The notes under the pieces are model-generated. The model was not told where the DNA came from. It searched no databases and was given only the letters and a program-made list of their open reading frames with translations. From Apostichopus japonicus (lineage: Eukaryota > Echinodermata > Holothuroidea > Aspidochirotida > Stichopodidae): 64,000 bases of DNA. Position 1 is the stretch's first letter; each line of letters begins with the position of its first letter. The translations under genes and the position numbers were made by a program. The stretch is taken from positions 18,267,918-18,331,917 of the forward strand of contig NC_092570.1 in assembly GCF_037975245.1 (NCBI RefSeq). The letters run 5' to 3'. Positions 13,250 through 26,569 of this stretch are shown here, in pieces.

Positions 13250-14415
13250 ATTTATGAATAATCATTGGTGATTATGCGCACTAATTGATGAAGACTTTCA
13301 AATGTGTGTATCTTGGAAACGAAAACAGCTTCTTGAAAAATTTCAACAAATTTTGAATGAGAGTATCATATACAGCAAATGTACTGAATATCGGGCATAT
13401 TGGCAGCTTAAAATGTCTTCAGTCAAGTTATTAACATTTAGTGAACAATGAATTAACATTTTGTTTTCCTTTACACCTTAAACTGATACTTCCAATAAAT
13501 CATAACACACAACAAATAAGAACAATTAGGTGTTAACATCTGATGCAGTTTATTCAACATCTCCAACTATTTTTTTTACAATCTAAAAATATGATAAATG
13601 CAAAAAGGAAGTTAGTTACACATGTTCAATGGATTTCCATGATATATAGGTTGATGAACAAAAGTCTGAAGAACTGCCTCTATAACATTCCATCAGTTTC
13701 CATAATTAATGCATGTCCTAGATTAGTAAATAATGGTGTTTAAAACAACACCTCATAACCCTCAAGGGTGCATCTACTTCCATGTACATTGATCCATATT
13801 GTTGATTGCTGGTAAGGATTAAGTATTATCTATTATTAACTATTAATTGACCAGTGTTGTAGTAGTACTTGGGAACTTTTATGTCCTTATTGGTGTTTGA
13901 CACGAAAGCACTGTTAAGAGAAACACCAACAGAAAGTTAAGACTTGTAAATAATATTATAAAGTCAAGCCAACACACATAAAGGCACGGGGTGAGCACCG
14001 AAATGTCATCCACGGATAACATTGATATGGCACAATGTACTATTCCAAATGAAATGAATGTGGTCTCCCAATTGAAATCAATGTATTTCAAACATATTTT
14101 TTATCTCAAGAAATGAAGAGCTGGGAGTTTGATCAAAGCGCTCCCTTTTTACAAGATCTTTATCAAATATATTTCATTCTTTCAGACTTGCAATAGTTTG
14201 AAAGGAAATAGTATGGTAGAATAAACTGACCTTGTTAATTTTGTTGATGACCATTGAAGAACACTGAACAGATAAAACAGGATAATCCCAAGGGTCATTA
14301 AAATAGAGCAAACAGTACTTCAACCACTATAATTTTGTTTAAATTTTGTTTTAAATCTACGTAAAACTGAATAAATTTCAGTAGCGGGTAAAATGGATAA
14401 ACAAATTTGTATTTT
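13250..14415. other. Unannotated intergenic DNA
   Basis: AT-rich, with short open frames only and no domain, RNA gene or clear repeat that I can recognise. Confidence 0.4.
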
Positions 14416-14634
14416 AGATCCTCCTGCAAGCAGGAACTTGCGAAGAGGCCTCATTGGCTTAAATCAAAGCCACAGGCTGACCAAAATCAGTCTCTTACCT
14501 TCATATTTAACATCCATGATTATGAATTGTCAACAGCTCTGTAACTGGACGACATACATTAATCTTGGAGTGACTCTAACCTCGGGACCTTATGATTGAA
14601 AGGCACCAGCGTTAACCACTGAGCTAACACTCTT
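14416..14634 (-). mobile_element. tRNA-derived SINE (family 1), near full length
   Basis: On the minus strand the head reads like a tRNA: TTAGCTCAGTGGTTAACGC (box A type) and, about 35 bases on, a B-box-like segment ending GAGTCACTCC. A body follows that ends in the family's 3' motif GGAGGATCTAAAATACA. The same head and tail are at 37290-37539 and 45407-45640, with head fragments at 44543, 46137 and 62713. Confidence 0.8.
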
Positions 14635-15649
14635 AATACGACAAATATGACCATCTTCATTGATCTATGTAACAGAGATATGCTGTGATGAAAACTTCCT
14701 ATACAGTTATGTTAAATCTTATTCCATTTAGGGGAGATATCACAGGTTTCACTCTGAAGAATTGAGCAAGTCTACAGTATCTATGACATCGAGCCCTTCA
14801 ATTCTTCTTATTTAAGTGTAAGATCTTTATGTTTTTATTTCTTTAAAGGAGACGGGTTTGCTGATTCTAACATAGTGAAGCTCTTAACAAGAAACACAAT
14901 TTTTCTTGAAATCTTTGGAAGGTTGGGGGAAGGGGGATGGCTTGTTCATCACAAAAGACATCTCTCTTATATGCTGAGGATGATAGTTGCATTCATGTCT
15001 CTTTTAACAGAGCAAAATCTACTTCATATTTTTTTGTTGTCATTTTTTTTCAGATTTCATCATTATCATCATGTGACATGCCAAAGTAAAGAGAGGTCAA
15101 AGTTTTTTGACTTTTCGGTTATCAATCATCTTTACAAATCGTTTGCCAAACAGAGAGTAAAGTCTACGATTCCACGCAATATGGCACCGAACGACCTCAT
15201 CAAAAGCAGAGCGAGTCAAAAAACAAATATTGATTAATATGCTAACAGAATTACAGAAGTTGATAAAGATTACAGCAGATAATGTTAACAAATCACTCTT
15301 CAACAAATACCTGGATGTAATTACACCGTGTTGAACTGTGTTTCGTGACCTAGCAAAAACAGCACAGACCAGAAAAAGGACATATATGTCTGAATACCTA
15401 ATCTTCCCAGGGTACTCAAAATGTCCATGACAGTTACAGTATTATTTAATATCCTAATGCACTTTTTTGGCAAGGTGAGGATCGAATCATATCAGTATCC
15501 ATATTCGTGAGATCTAATATCCATATCTGAAACTGAGAATACCGTAGGTGTGTCGGTTCCAGCCAGATGCTGTTCGACACTGTCAGAATAAGTTGCTTTT
15601 GCATTCTGGTTATTTTAATTTTTTATTCAAATTTTCAAAGATTGCCGAA

Positions 15650-15765
15650 ACATGAATAATGAACTAAGTATCATCAATAATGAACTAAGTATCATCAATA
15701 ATCAACTAATTATCATCAATAATCAACTAAGTATCACCAATAATCAACTAAGTATCAACAATCGT
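15650..15765. repeat. Tandem repeat, unit about 21 bp
   Basis: Five units of the type AACTAAGTATCATCAATAAT, with single-base differences between units. Simple satellite, no coding role. Confidence 0.85.
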
Positions 15766-15769
15766 TAGA

Positions 15770-17630
15770 GGTCATCAGTATTATTTCCAAGTATGAATAG
15801 ATAATGGTCAGCTGTCCCTCACATGTCAACAAGCCATTTAAATGACACTCTAAAGTATTTATTGACAGTATTTTAATTATCTATTAAACACCCTCCTCAA
15901 TGGCTAGGGCTGATTTTGTTGGATAAAAGGCCTCTAGGAAAAGAAACTTTTTGAACATTTTCTAGCACTGGTTGAGCATTCTACCGATGACCTTTAACTG
16001 GGGCAAAAACCTATTTCACATCGAAAATACGCTTCAAAAGTCAAATGAAGTTACGAAATCTACGGTCCTTCAGTTCAGCAGAGAGGTTCTAAGTCCATAA
16101 AATCCACAACTTTACAGTCATGCTTAGCCTGTCCATTTTAAGTAGATATGCCTAATTTTGTCATTCCTGGTATGATATTGGTGGAAATGTTTAACAGACA
16201 ATGTCATCCACCCATTATTAGTATTTTTTTAACCATACTATACCACCAGATTGTTGGAAATTCAACTCAGCTTTAAACAATCTATGTGGGAGTTTGGTCA
16301 CATGCTCAGAATTATATATTGACACTAGTGAGTGTACTATTGTACTATTATCACATGGACTGAGTTAACATTCCAATCACATGGATCATTGGCAATCAAA
16401 CATTTTCCCTACCAAGACTTAAATCAGCAATCTGTTTGTGGTCAAGATCATTGATGAAAAAACAGGATTTGAGGTTGAAGGTTTATGAGTATGCACCCCT
16501 CCCTCCCTCCATCCATCCATCCCTATAAAGAGTATATTTTGCATATAAAGCTCTTTGACCATCTGGATGAACTTCAATAAAGCTACTGTAGGACCAAAAA
16601 TCAAAAACAAAATTGTTAAAAGTTAAATTTCAGTCAAAGTGAATTCATAAATGTACATTGATTGGAAAAATCACCTCATCTGAGAAAGGGATAAAAGTAT
16701 TGTAACAGTATTCTCCAAAATGAAGTACCAACAAAAATATTTTTCGCTGTACACAATATTCTTTTTCAGAGTTAAATACACCCCCTCCACTATCCTTAAC
16801 TCATTTGTTCTGCTGTGTGGCTCCATAAAATGCATGTATTCCAAACTTTGTGTCAATATGTATCCTGGAATTCTTCATTCTGCTAGGCACTCAGGAATGT
16901 CCACGGCGGTACTTTGGATGGACACCGTCGTAATAATCGTTGATTTCACAATCGTCTACTTCAGAACGTCTTCACTCTGTACCCAGCTTGGATAGGATTT
17001 CCGGCCAAACGAATTCGTCGCCATAAAGGTGTGCACGGTCCCCAGTCGAATACTTACAAATTTCTATCAAAAGAAAAGAGAGTGCCTTCATACTTTAGGT
17101 CAGTTTAGACTCATCAAACTCTAGGATGACAATTTTTTTTTAATTAACAGTTGATCGTATCACATTGAAATAATGAAAAATCACTTTAATTTTTGTGATT
17201 CTGCAAACAAAATGGCTGTCCTCACTTGATAAAGAGTTCACACATGTGCTAGGTTTTATAAGCAAGAATAAAAGGTTTCACTTTTTTAATGAAGAATTAC
17301 TCAGTGTTAATTACAGAATCTAAAACGGTTAGGATAGAATCTGACACTGGATACTTCCATGGTAACAATATAATTTATTTATTTAGTTTATTTATTTCCA
17401 CTGCACATGAACAATTGAGAAATACATATTTAAAACATATGTACAACATCAATAATATTTTCAGAAAAACATAAATAATTCATGTATGTAAGATGAAGAG
17501 TCAAACTGTATTAATACAGTGGACGAGACCTGACAGAAGCAAAAGCTTATCAAAATAAGGCCACTTTGAAAAATACCTAAATAAAGAAAAAAACAACTTA
17601 TACCTAACACAACATTCTTTTTTTTAATAA
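15770..17630. other. Unannotated intergenic DNA
   Basis: Short frames only. A short TCCCTCCCTCCATCCATCC microsatellite is present at about 16500-16525. Nothing else could be supported. Confidence 0.35.
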
Positions 17631-18990
17631 TGTTCTTTGATTTGATTTATTTGCACAACATTCAAACCAAGAAAAACATTGTACAAATGAATGGGAACTA
17701 AACTAAGTGCACGGATGACACAGAAAAGTCTGTTGTCCCTATTTACATGAAAAATACTATGTACAGTAACAATACAACCAAATAAACATAAAACATACAC
17801 TTAAAAGTACAGAAATATAGAGATCTCTTCTTTTAATTTTGTAATAAAATATTTTTTAATTGCTGATTGAAAGATATTGAAAGATATTGAAAGACTTCTG
17901 AAATTTGGCATGCACTGAGTTCCACAAAATACAACTAGAATAATGAAATATTATAAATCACCATAATTTAAAGAAATACCTAGGAACAAAAGTAGATGAA
18001 AGACTAGATCTGGAATAATAATGATGATTAACCGGGAGAACAACAGATGTACGGTATTTTGGAGACCACCCATTGAGAATCCTGTACATGTGATTTAACT
18101 CTTATTGTGAACCTCTATGTTCAACAGGAAGCCAATTCCATTGTCATAAAATGTGAAGAGTTAAAGGGTGTGAAGACACAAAGAAACGTCTCATGCCGGT
18201 AATCTGACCTAGTTTCGAATGAGGTGTAACAGAAGTGTTAGCATTTTGTAGCGACAAGAAAAGAAAACGTCATTTGCAAGCAACGGAAAGTTAACTTTTT
18301 CACAGCTCGGCACGCGGTTTGGGGCGAGTCTTCGATGCCTTTAAGTGAAGTGTGAGGATGCCGATCAACACAAAACGTATAACTTTGTTCTGACAAAACT
18401 GGAGAATGTTTTTTGGTCTATGTAGAAAGTCCACAAGACCACAAACAATAGGCATAATAAAAAAAAACAAAGAATCACTGAGTTGGCCAACAACCTTTCG
18501 GAATTAAAATCAAGGCGGTTACTCTCTCTACACATAAATTTTAACCTAGTATTTACCCTTTTTATAACTTCCTGACCCATGATTTGATCAGATATGTCAG
18601 AATCGATCCTGGCTCCCAAATTCTTAACATACATGTACATGCGGCAGAATTCACATTGGTACCATTACAATGAATCTGAAGCTTAGGAAAGTTTTTTTTT
18701 AGCTTTCTAATTGGTCCATGCAAATAGTAGTGGATTCAGTTTTCCCTAAATGTAAAAATAGTTTGTTGTCAATTAACCAACAGTTTTAGATTCTTTGAGT
18801 TCCATACTCAAAAGCAGTTTCTAACATACTTGTATTATTTCAAGGCTTACACTGAAGGGCAGAATCATTAGCATATAGGACCAACTTTACAAGAAACAGC
18901 TGAATACATATCATTAACATATATTGAAAGTAGGAGTGGACCAATATGTACTCTAATAAACTGTACTTTATTATTCATAGATGATGATGG
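17631..18990 (-). mobile_element. Degenerate non-LTR retrotransposon (LINE) 3' half, split by a MITE
   Basis: Reading the minus strand from about 18985, in several shifted frames: a GPLLLSIYVNDM motif (RT domain); the RT active-site box as YAND (about 18865-18876, for the usual YADD); a WLIDNKL..LGKTES segment; NLGARIDSD..IMGQEVIKRVNTRLKF; then, after the insertion at 18161-18344, WLPVEHR, LNHMYRILNGWSPKY and a C-terminal VPRYF..LWNS end. The 3' end has an AATAAATCAAATCAAA motif (about 17636-17651 on the plus strand). Frameshifts, stops and the altered YADD show it is dead. It is clearly a LINE; the clade is not settled. Confidence 0.75.
18161..18344 (+). mobile_element. TTAA-flanked MITE, family A, internally deleted copy
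   Basis: Both ends carry TTAA, and the termini are inverted: AGGGTGTGAAGAC at left, GTCTTCGATGCCT at right. It shares terminal blocks with 54459-54820 and 21669-22035 (GCCGGTAATCTGACCTAGTTTCG, GCAACGGAAAGTT, GCACGCGGTTTGGGGCGAGTC regions) but lacks about 180 internal bases. It interrupts the LINE at 17631-18990. The TTAA target site suggests mobilisation by a piggyBac-type transposase; this is inference. Confidence 0.75.
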
Positions 18991-18999
18991 CCACAAGAG

Positions 19000-20800
19000 G
19001 ATATGCGTTAATCGCATGACACCTCCCCATTGTGATGGCATATAAAACAGTTAATCAGGACTGGTAACAAAACAAAGTAAGTGCCTACAGTACAGAGAGT
19101 ACTGCATGTACGAGACCAGAAAATCAGGTAGTTGATTTTGTCCGATGTCGAACTATTTCACCCAAAGAGGATAAATTATAAATTTGTTATTACAATAATT
19201 TGTACAAATAAAATGTAATTATGTCAAGCAAATCAATGTATTAACTTAGGAATATGACCTTCTGAAGGCAGAATGTTAGTATTGATACTGAATGTCTTGT
19301 AGTCCAACGAAAATAATAAAATCAGGTCAATGGTGTATCTTACCATCTTTGCCACCCATCCTCCCTTACATCATTCCATTCCCCTCCCCCCCAAACTTTC
19401 CAGGGCATAAGTTTGTTCCCTTGAGTATCACCCTGCACCAAACATAGTGATCAGAATTAAGTTTACTGTAGGTCACCATTGGTGATCTGTCCCTCCCTAC
19501 CCACCCAGCCCCCACCCAGCCCCCACCCAGTCCCCACCCCATCCAATCCCAACACTCAGAAAACTTGAGTGTTGGAAAGTGAAGACAGAATGGTTTGTAT
19601 AGAGCAGGATTTCCCTCTGCTATGTATCAATGCAAGTTCTGAAGAAAGTATATTGTGTATTCTGAAAATATCTTACAAATTAATTGTTAATAGTCATTAA
19701 CTGAAATCATATCCCTCTATCTTTTGCTTAATCATATATGGGACAAGTCTTTTTACATTCTGCAGTTTTGTTGGATAGAAAGGGTTGCAGGTAAAGCGAC
19801 CTTTTTAGAGGAGTCTCTCTGACTCACATGGGTTAAGAACCTTGTCACGTCGTCAAACCATTGTGTACTCTTACCCCAAACTACGTGTGCCACTCTTTAC
19901 TGTATTGTGTACACAGACTTGCCAAAGAAGGGTAGATAAACAATCCTGTTCGATTACAAAGGACAAAAGCCAAGTAGCAGCGGTACTAGTTCAGCAGACC
20001 TTTTATGCCCTTTACTAAATGTGACAGGAAAAAGGTTAGCTAACCTTTTTTATCAATCCCTTAAAAATGTAAAATGGCATGTGTTTTACGATGATACGTT
20101 CAAGAAAAAGTTTTGTCACATGATCAGATAATGTAGCCACCACTAAGCCAGTAAGTATTTCACCTGAACTATTACATACATTTTGGTAATAATTGAAACA
20201 ACACTTTATAGAATCCATAAAGTTAAGTTCCTTAATTTGATGATTGGTAAAATGGGGATACAAATACAACTGACAGTTCATTTAGTCATCATATTAATCA
20301 TATCTAATTACAACATATGAACTTATAAATCTCTTGTTAGTTACATACTACAAATTTGAGACAACTAACACTTGTAAACAAATTACTGCAATGGCTGCAC
20401 CCAAATATTATATTAGAACGGACAATGTATTCACTGCAGATAAACTTTTTGTTCTGGATTCTGGAGTATTTCTTGAATGAAGGTCACAAGAATCTTTTCA
20501 AACACTTCTAAGGGATAATGGGATCGAAGTTTGAACCAATGAGGAACAAGGATTTACAAAACTTTGCATTCATGACAATTTGAATGAGTTTCAACAAACC
20601 AGAACAGACTCAATGTTATAGCGGTAGGTTTGTGTAATATCCAATCAGAATGCTAGATATGGTTGCTCCAATACTTAAAGAGACTTTGTACCAGCCCAGA
20701 CGGTAATCTTTACTACACCTTCTGTTGAAATAACACAATTCTTGTACTCATTATAAGGTGGCTCCTATAGCGTAGTATTCATTCATTAATTCAAGTCATA
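19000..20800. other. Unannotated intergenic DNA
   Basis: No exon or domain recognised. A C-rich tandem CCCACCCAG stretch lies at about 19500-19545. The rest is ordinary AT-rich sequence. Confidence 0.35.
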
Positions 20801-21416
20801 TTAAAGCAGCATTTTGCGTCCTTTTCTATGATTTTTCTCAACCTCACTGACTCCACTATGCCATAACGACATACATAACTAGCTTATCTATTTAAATCTT
20901 ACTTCACATGGTGGCATAAAAGTCGAAAAATTTGCAATTTTCAACTTTGTTTTTCTCCAAGATATTTACCGTTAGAACCCAATAAACCTCGCCCATAATA
21001 TGAATATTTAAACACTACAAAAGTCATTGACCAATACAACACCATGCTTGATTTGTGTACAGTCTATATTGCAGTTGTACCAGGGAGTTCCATTACATCT
21101 CCCTGGTTGTACCAACGCAAAGTCTTGAATCTATATTTAGCAACGGCTCATAACTAAACCTGCATCTCTGATTAGTTGAATTCAAACTAGTGGGTTTGGC
21201 GGAACAGTATGCGATTTATTTTAACTGTGGAATTTGTCGAGGACACTCTTCTCATTATCAGCAAATATCCTTAATTACTCGCCAATTAACGTTGTTGGCA
21301 GGAAAAAAACTTGGCTAATATCTTAGTTTGCTGTTTTGTGATTGATATATGTAAAAAAATCCATGGACATGTCAAAAAAGTAGAAAACGGCGACCAAACG
21401 CAAAATGCTGCTTTAA
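20801..21416. mobile_element. TTAA-flanked MITE, family B (about 616 bp)
   Basis: The left end is TTAAAGCAGCATTTTGCGTC. The right end is its near-perfect reverse complement (ACGCAAAATGCTGCTTTAA), giving about 20-bp terminal inverted repeats with TTAA at both borders. No open frame for a transposase. Different sequence from family A, but the same type of target site. Confidence 0.8.
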
Positions 21417-21668
21417 AGCTTTTGTGTTTGCAAGGAATTTAAATGTGACCTATACTGACCTAAGATGACCTTTGACACCTACATAACATGACTTGGCCTT
21501 TGTTAATATCACTGAGATGATTACTGTACATATATGGATATGGACATCATCCAAGCTTCAATTTTTGACTTATCATATCTATAAGGTTTTCATATTTTGA
21601 TCTCTGCTGACCTCAAACAAATCTTGGCCACCAAAATTTACAATAGGGTTCTTGTATGCAGTACGGTA
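21417..21668. repeat. Diverged copy of the 130-150 bp GACCTC repeat
   Basis: Contains the same phrases as 12650-13240 (GACCTAAGATGACCTTTGACA, ATCCAAGCTTCAATTTT, TGACCTCAAA, AATAGGGTTCTTGTA). It is bounded by the family B MITE on the left and the family A MITE on the right, and resumes after the latter at 22036-22165. Confidence 0.55.
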
Positions 21669-22035
21669 TTAAAGGCATTGAAGACTCGCTCCACACCGCG
21701 TGCCGCGCTCTGAAAAAGTTAACTTTCCGTTGCTTGCAAGTGAAGGTTTTCTCTTGTCGCTACAAAATGCAGACAGTAATGAAACGGATACCTTGTTATC
21801 TTTAGCTGGACCTGAGATGTCCATCGCTGTATCATTTGTTCACTGTGCTGTGGGTATTGACCGCAGCTGCATGTACTAACTGTACACTAGTGTCTAATTA
21901 CCAACGGTAGCAAGCTGTTTGTGTATTTTATGGGATCGATGGTGGTGTCTAGCACTTCTGTTACACCTCATTCGAAACTAGGTCAGATTACCGGCATTAG
22001 ATGTTTCTTTTTGCGTGAGTCTTCACACCCTTTAA
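21669..22035 (-). mobile_element. TTAA-flanked MITE, family A, full-length copy
   Basis: Reverse orientation relative to 54459-54820. Starts TTAAAGGCATTGAAGACTCG and ends GAGTCTTCACACCCTTTAA, about 367 bp. The internal sequence (CACAAAATGCAGACAGTAATG and GATAACAAGG equivalents) follows the other full copy. It is inserted in the GACCTC repeat, whose phrases continue on both sides. Confidence 0.8.
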
Positions 22036-22199
22036 GTGCTTTCACATACCAAGTATACAAGTTCATCCAGCCTTGGCTCTCAGAGTTAACATGTGTACAA
22101 GAATATTATAGAAATTTCTTATGTTGATTTAAAATGATCTTTGACCTCCACCATATTCAGTAGACTACTGGCACTCATCAAGGGAGAGCTACATACCTT

Positions 22200-22340
22200 C
22201 CTAAGGCCCTAACCCTAAGCACACCTGCCAACTTGACTGTAAAACTTACTTGCCTACCTAAGGCCCTAACCCTAAGCACACCTGCCAACTTGACTGTAAA
22301 GGTTACTTGCTTCCCTAAGGCCCTAACCCTAACCCAACAA
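22200..22340. repeat. 57-bp tandem repeat with telomere-like CCCTAA blocks
   Basis: Two full units and a partial third start at GGCCCTAACCCTAA (about 22205, 22262, 22319; period 57). Each begins with two CCCTAA hexamers followed by AGCACACCTGCCAACTTGAC. The last ends with three CCCTAA-like hexamers. The TTAGGG-type motif matches the animal telomere repeat, but there are too few hexamers to call this a telomere relic. Confidence 0.75.
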
Positions 22341-22344
22341 TTAC

Positions 22345-25080
22345 TTCAAAACACATAGATTCCTTACTTTACAATGAGGGTTATCTAATATCATGTATAT
22401 AAGTATTACAAACACTTATAATATAAAAATCAGCTTGAACAAAATTATGAAAAGCTAAAGTATATCCAACAATTAAAAATCAAGCTTTAGCTTGACAATT
22501 GCATTATTCTGTCTAAAGTTTACTGTAACCGTAATTTAGACGACAATTTGGTGGTTGCAAACTGTTTTGTTTGCAGGATCAAATTCATTGGTGCAATCCA
22601 AAGAATAAGTTAGGGGAAGTTTGTAGGTAATTGGTATCAAGAAATAATGACCATGTTGCTACATGGAGAATTCTTAATATCAAACCAATTCTTTGTTCTG
22701 CGATTGCAGTGGATGATTAAGACTTTTCACAGTTCTGGCTAAATCCTCTTTTTATAGTTTCAAAAGCGACAAACAGGTTCTGCAACGTCACTTCCTTTAA
22801 ATGTCCTAGAGTTCAAGCAAGATCTGCCTCAAAATTTGTTTCGAATTGTCTGTGATCATTACGCCTCTGACTCTTTGCAAATAAAATGCATCATCACGAT
22901 AATAAAGTTGGTAATAAGTTAAAGGAAACATTTCTGTATGACTGAACCTTCGCTGATATGTCATTGTCGAGGTCAAACTTAAGTCATAATTTCCGAACAG
23001 TCTTGTTACTAAAACACTAGGAATTTTCCAACCAATGGAAAGAAGTCCAAGTCCATCATATAACTCAGGTATATAAGCTGTACAGTACACCACATATGTG
23101 GTTAAACAACCTACAATGTACATTGTACAACTTGTACACATGACTACCCAATTCCTAGAATCCACTTGTTTACCTTAGCGCTCAGTGTGTACACTGTTGC
23201 AAAGTAATATATCACTGGCAATTCATTTTAGATCAACTGCATTGTCTGCTTACAAGACCCAAAGAGGGTCAAAAGACTAATCAAAGAGAAGTTTGTCATT
23301 TTTCCTAGAATTCGCTAATCATGAATCTATATGAAAATACAGAAACGAGAATAAAAAAAATAAAAAGATTCCTACCGATAATAGAGCATGCTCACTTTAT
23401 TCCCCCAATCAGTAACCTTGGCAGGCCAAGTGCATATAGGAGTTATTTATAACAATCTCTTCCAAGAAAACTGCCTCAGTCTAGGTTGATGCAGGGGACT
23501 TCCAATTAATTTAGCCAGAGTGGAAGATTCTACAGGTATTCCACTAAAATATATGATTCATTCTTGACAGAAACATTCTGGATATAGGAAGCAATATTCT
23601 TGGAAACTTCCTTTTCCATAACCATGATGTGGTTACTAGTCTCCTAGTAACAAATGACATTGTTTGATCATGTTTCATGTTAGCACAGGAAGTGATGGGT
23701 CAAAAGGTTAACATCATCACTTTCTCCAGGCAGAGAGATTATGAGCACTACCTTTCTCTGTGTCTTGTAATAAATGAAAGGAAGAGAGAGGTCCACTTGT
23801 GTAGAGGAACCTCACAGGCTAATTTTTGGTGCCAGGTGGTATTTAATACTTGATGCAGTCAAGTTGTTCTTGTGGTGACCAGAGTGGCAAAATGAAAACA
23901 AGGTGAATACAAGATCTTCGGGGGATACTGGAAGACGGTTTGATATGTAGGAAAGTATATATAAGGTAAGAAATATTAATCCCGGCGCAATAATGTGGAG
24001 AATAATTCCAATAAACAGCTTGAATGTATACTGAGATCTTAAAAGTCCAGTTGTAACAATAATTATGTTTTAGTAGCAAATGTATTTCTAGAGATTTCCA
24101 TACTGTCGTGAATATTCATAAAAATTAAGTTTGTTTTATACCTAATAATTACACATCATCATCTGTAACATTTGAAAATTAACCTAATTAGTAGGTAAGA
24201 GGAAGAAGCTATGTTTTGATGGCCCATCAATCACAGAAAGAAATTCTCTGTAGCTTTACTGAAATAGGATTAAGACCTCCAATTCTTCTTTAAGGGTATA
24301 CCATTATGGGCCCTTTAGTTTAGCTTGCTTAATTAGTTTCAAAATGAAACCTCACTGGAAGCTCTGACAGACTTCTTTCCATAAATGTATTGGTACACTG
24401 TGTTAAGTTAGGCATGCGAGTAAATGTCTCAACGAGGAATAATGCTTTGAGAGTGGCAGTAAACTGCGGACTGTAGCTGATAGTGACTGATCATTCCTAC
24501 ATTTATCTAGCTTATTTTTGCACATAGAACATGACCATGTGCAGAACATCAATACTCTTGCTTCCTATTTACAAAACAAGATATTTTCTTTTGTGTTGGA
24601 AATGGTAGTCATGCATACAACTATTTTAACTTTACATTTCAAAAACTATATATATTAACAAGACTAAAAGGCCGCCAAAATAAGTGTTGATAGAATTCTT
24701 TTGTCAATTTAAATTTGCAATTAATTAGGAACAATCATTTTAGAACAAGAAAACAGAATAAGAATAACAGTAATTTTAAAATTTGTTAAATGTCTCCTTG
24801 AGCTATAATAAGTTATTCCTGTAGTTTTTTAATTTTTTTTTTATTGTCTTCAGTTTTTTATTATTTTTAAAGTCTCCCAAAATACCAGACTAAGTTGCTA
24901 TATATCTAAGCCTATACTTAAATTAGGACTGCCGTATGGCTTTAACTAAATATCTTAGATTTTACCAATTACTCAGGAGTGTTCCAGTCAGATCACGTAG
25001 GGCTACAGTACAGGAATTCTCCCCAATGAAAGTTGCAACCCCTCCGGCCCCTCCCACCCCCTCCACACACACACACACAC
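22345..25080. other. Unannotated intergenic DNA
   Basis: No gene was supported. A 119-codon minus frame at 22806-23165 has a hydrophobic stretch, but no family resemblance and no evident splice context. The rest has only short frames. Confidence 0.35.
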
Positions 25081-25084
25081 ATCC

Positions 25085-25260
25085 TCTCATTCAAGATATA
25101 AACATTTTCTTCAAATTAAACATAAGTTTAATTGATTGAATCCATTGGTTCAAGGTATATATATTTTCTTCAAATTATACATAAGTTTAATTGATTTAAT
25201 CCACTCGTTCAAGGTATAAACATTGTCTTCAAATTCCACACAAGTTTAGTTGATTGAAGC
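25085..25260. repeat. Tandem repeat, 60-bp unit, three copies
   Basis: TCAAGRTATAAACATTTTCTT followed by CAAATT, CATAAGTTTAATTGATT and ATCCA occurs three times with period 60 (about 25092, 25150, 25210). No coding role. Confidence 0.8.
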
Positions 25261-26569
25261 TGCCAACCAAAAATTTTTGTGAAAATTCGGGCAATATGCT
25301 GAGAATTTTTCGGGCACCTACTGAAAGAAAAATAATTTGCAATGTGTTTTTCAATGGTTAAACTGATAGTATTATTATCATTATTATTGTAATGACTTCC
25401 CCAATAATTATAACCAATATGGAAGGGTTATAACACGGCAAATGATTGTATCTTATTGGCATGCGATGTAATAACTGATGCATGCCTATATGATATGCAT
25501 ATTAACATGTTGAACCGCGCGGAGCGTGCGAAAAATATGGGTTTATATTTTTCGGGCAAGTCGTTACAGTCCCCCCAAATCAAATTGGGCTCCTACGCCT
25601 ATGATTGGAATCACTTTGTATCTTTCTCTTCATGCATTGTGCATACTGCCATCAGACATATGTGCAGAGCTCCCAACTGACCCGCAATTTGCGGGTTGGA
25701 CCCGCATTCTAACACCCAAACCCGCCGACCTGCGCAAGCGTCCGAAAAACCTGCAATGTAATTGTCAAGTATACATAAAAAAATTGCATCCAATTTTGAC
25801 TTAGCAACCATCATTTCTTTAGCATTTAGCATAATAGAGTATGAAACCTCCTTTACAGCATCATTAGAACCTCAAATTAGCCTATATTTCTTTTCATTGG
25901 GGCGAGCAGCGAACATTTTCATGCCACGAGAAAGACTGAATTATCACCTACTATTCAATTTATTGTTGTTACATACAAAAAAAATGCATATTACTCATAA
26001 AATTTTGGGTGACATAAGCCTTTCTAAGTGCCACCATTTTACATGTAGGCATCACCAGGATTCAATATACCCCTCCCCCAGGACGGAGATTCGTGGCATA
26101 TGGACCAGCATTTGCCTTCTCAAGAGTTGGGAGCAATGTATGTCACAACTGATGCCCGAGTATTCATAAACTGTTACACGTGTGAGTTACAGTTAGAGTT
26201 TGTTGGCTTTCGGTTATCAAAACAAAGCCGACATTTCCACTTTGTTTTCTCAGGATTTGTCCATCAAATTAAAATCGCAAGCTACTTAAAAAGTCACTAA
26301 GTACTTGCAAACCTCTTATCTTTGACTATAAGAGATTCCTGTATATATTTACTGTTTGCACTATCATTGTATTATATATACTTCAATGTTATCATTTGTT
26401 GCTCCTGCATTCAGTATGGTCTTAACTTTGACTCTCTCTTTACTTCACTTACAGTAAAATATTGTTCAAAAATGTTAACACGGCAAGACTTCCTGTAGTA
26501 GTATGTAATATATTAACATTCACTATGTTGAGCTCCTATATTAAGATAGTCAGTATAGGCCCCAAATGA

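Noticed and set aside
22200-22340. True internal telomere
   Set aside because: Only two or three hexamers per unit, embedded in a 57-bp repeat.
22806-23165. 119-codon minus-strand frame with hydrophobic segment
   Set aside because: No recognised family or motif, no flanking exons, and its length is possible by chance in this much intergenic DNA.
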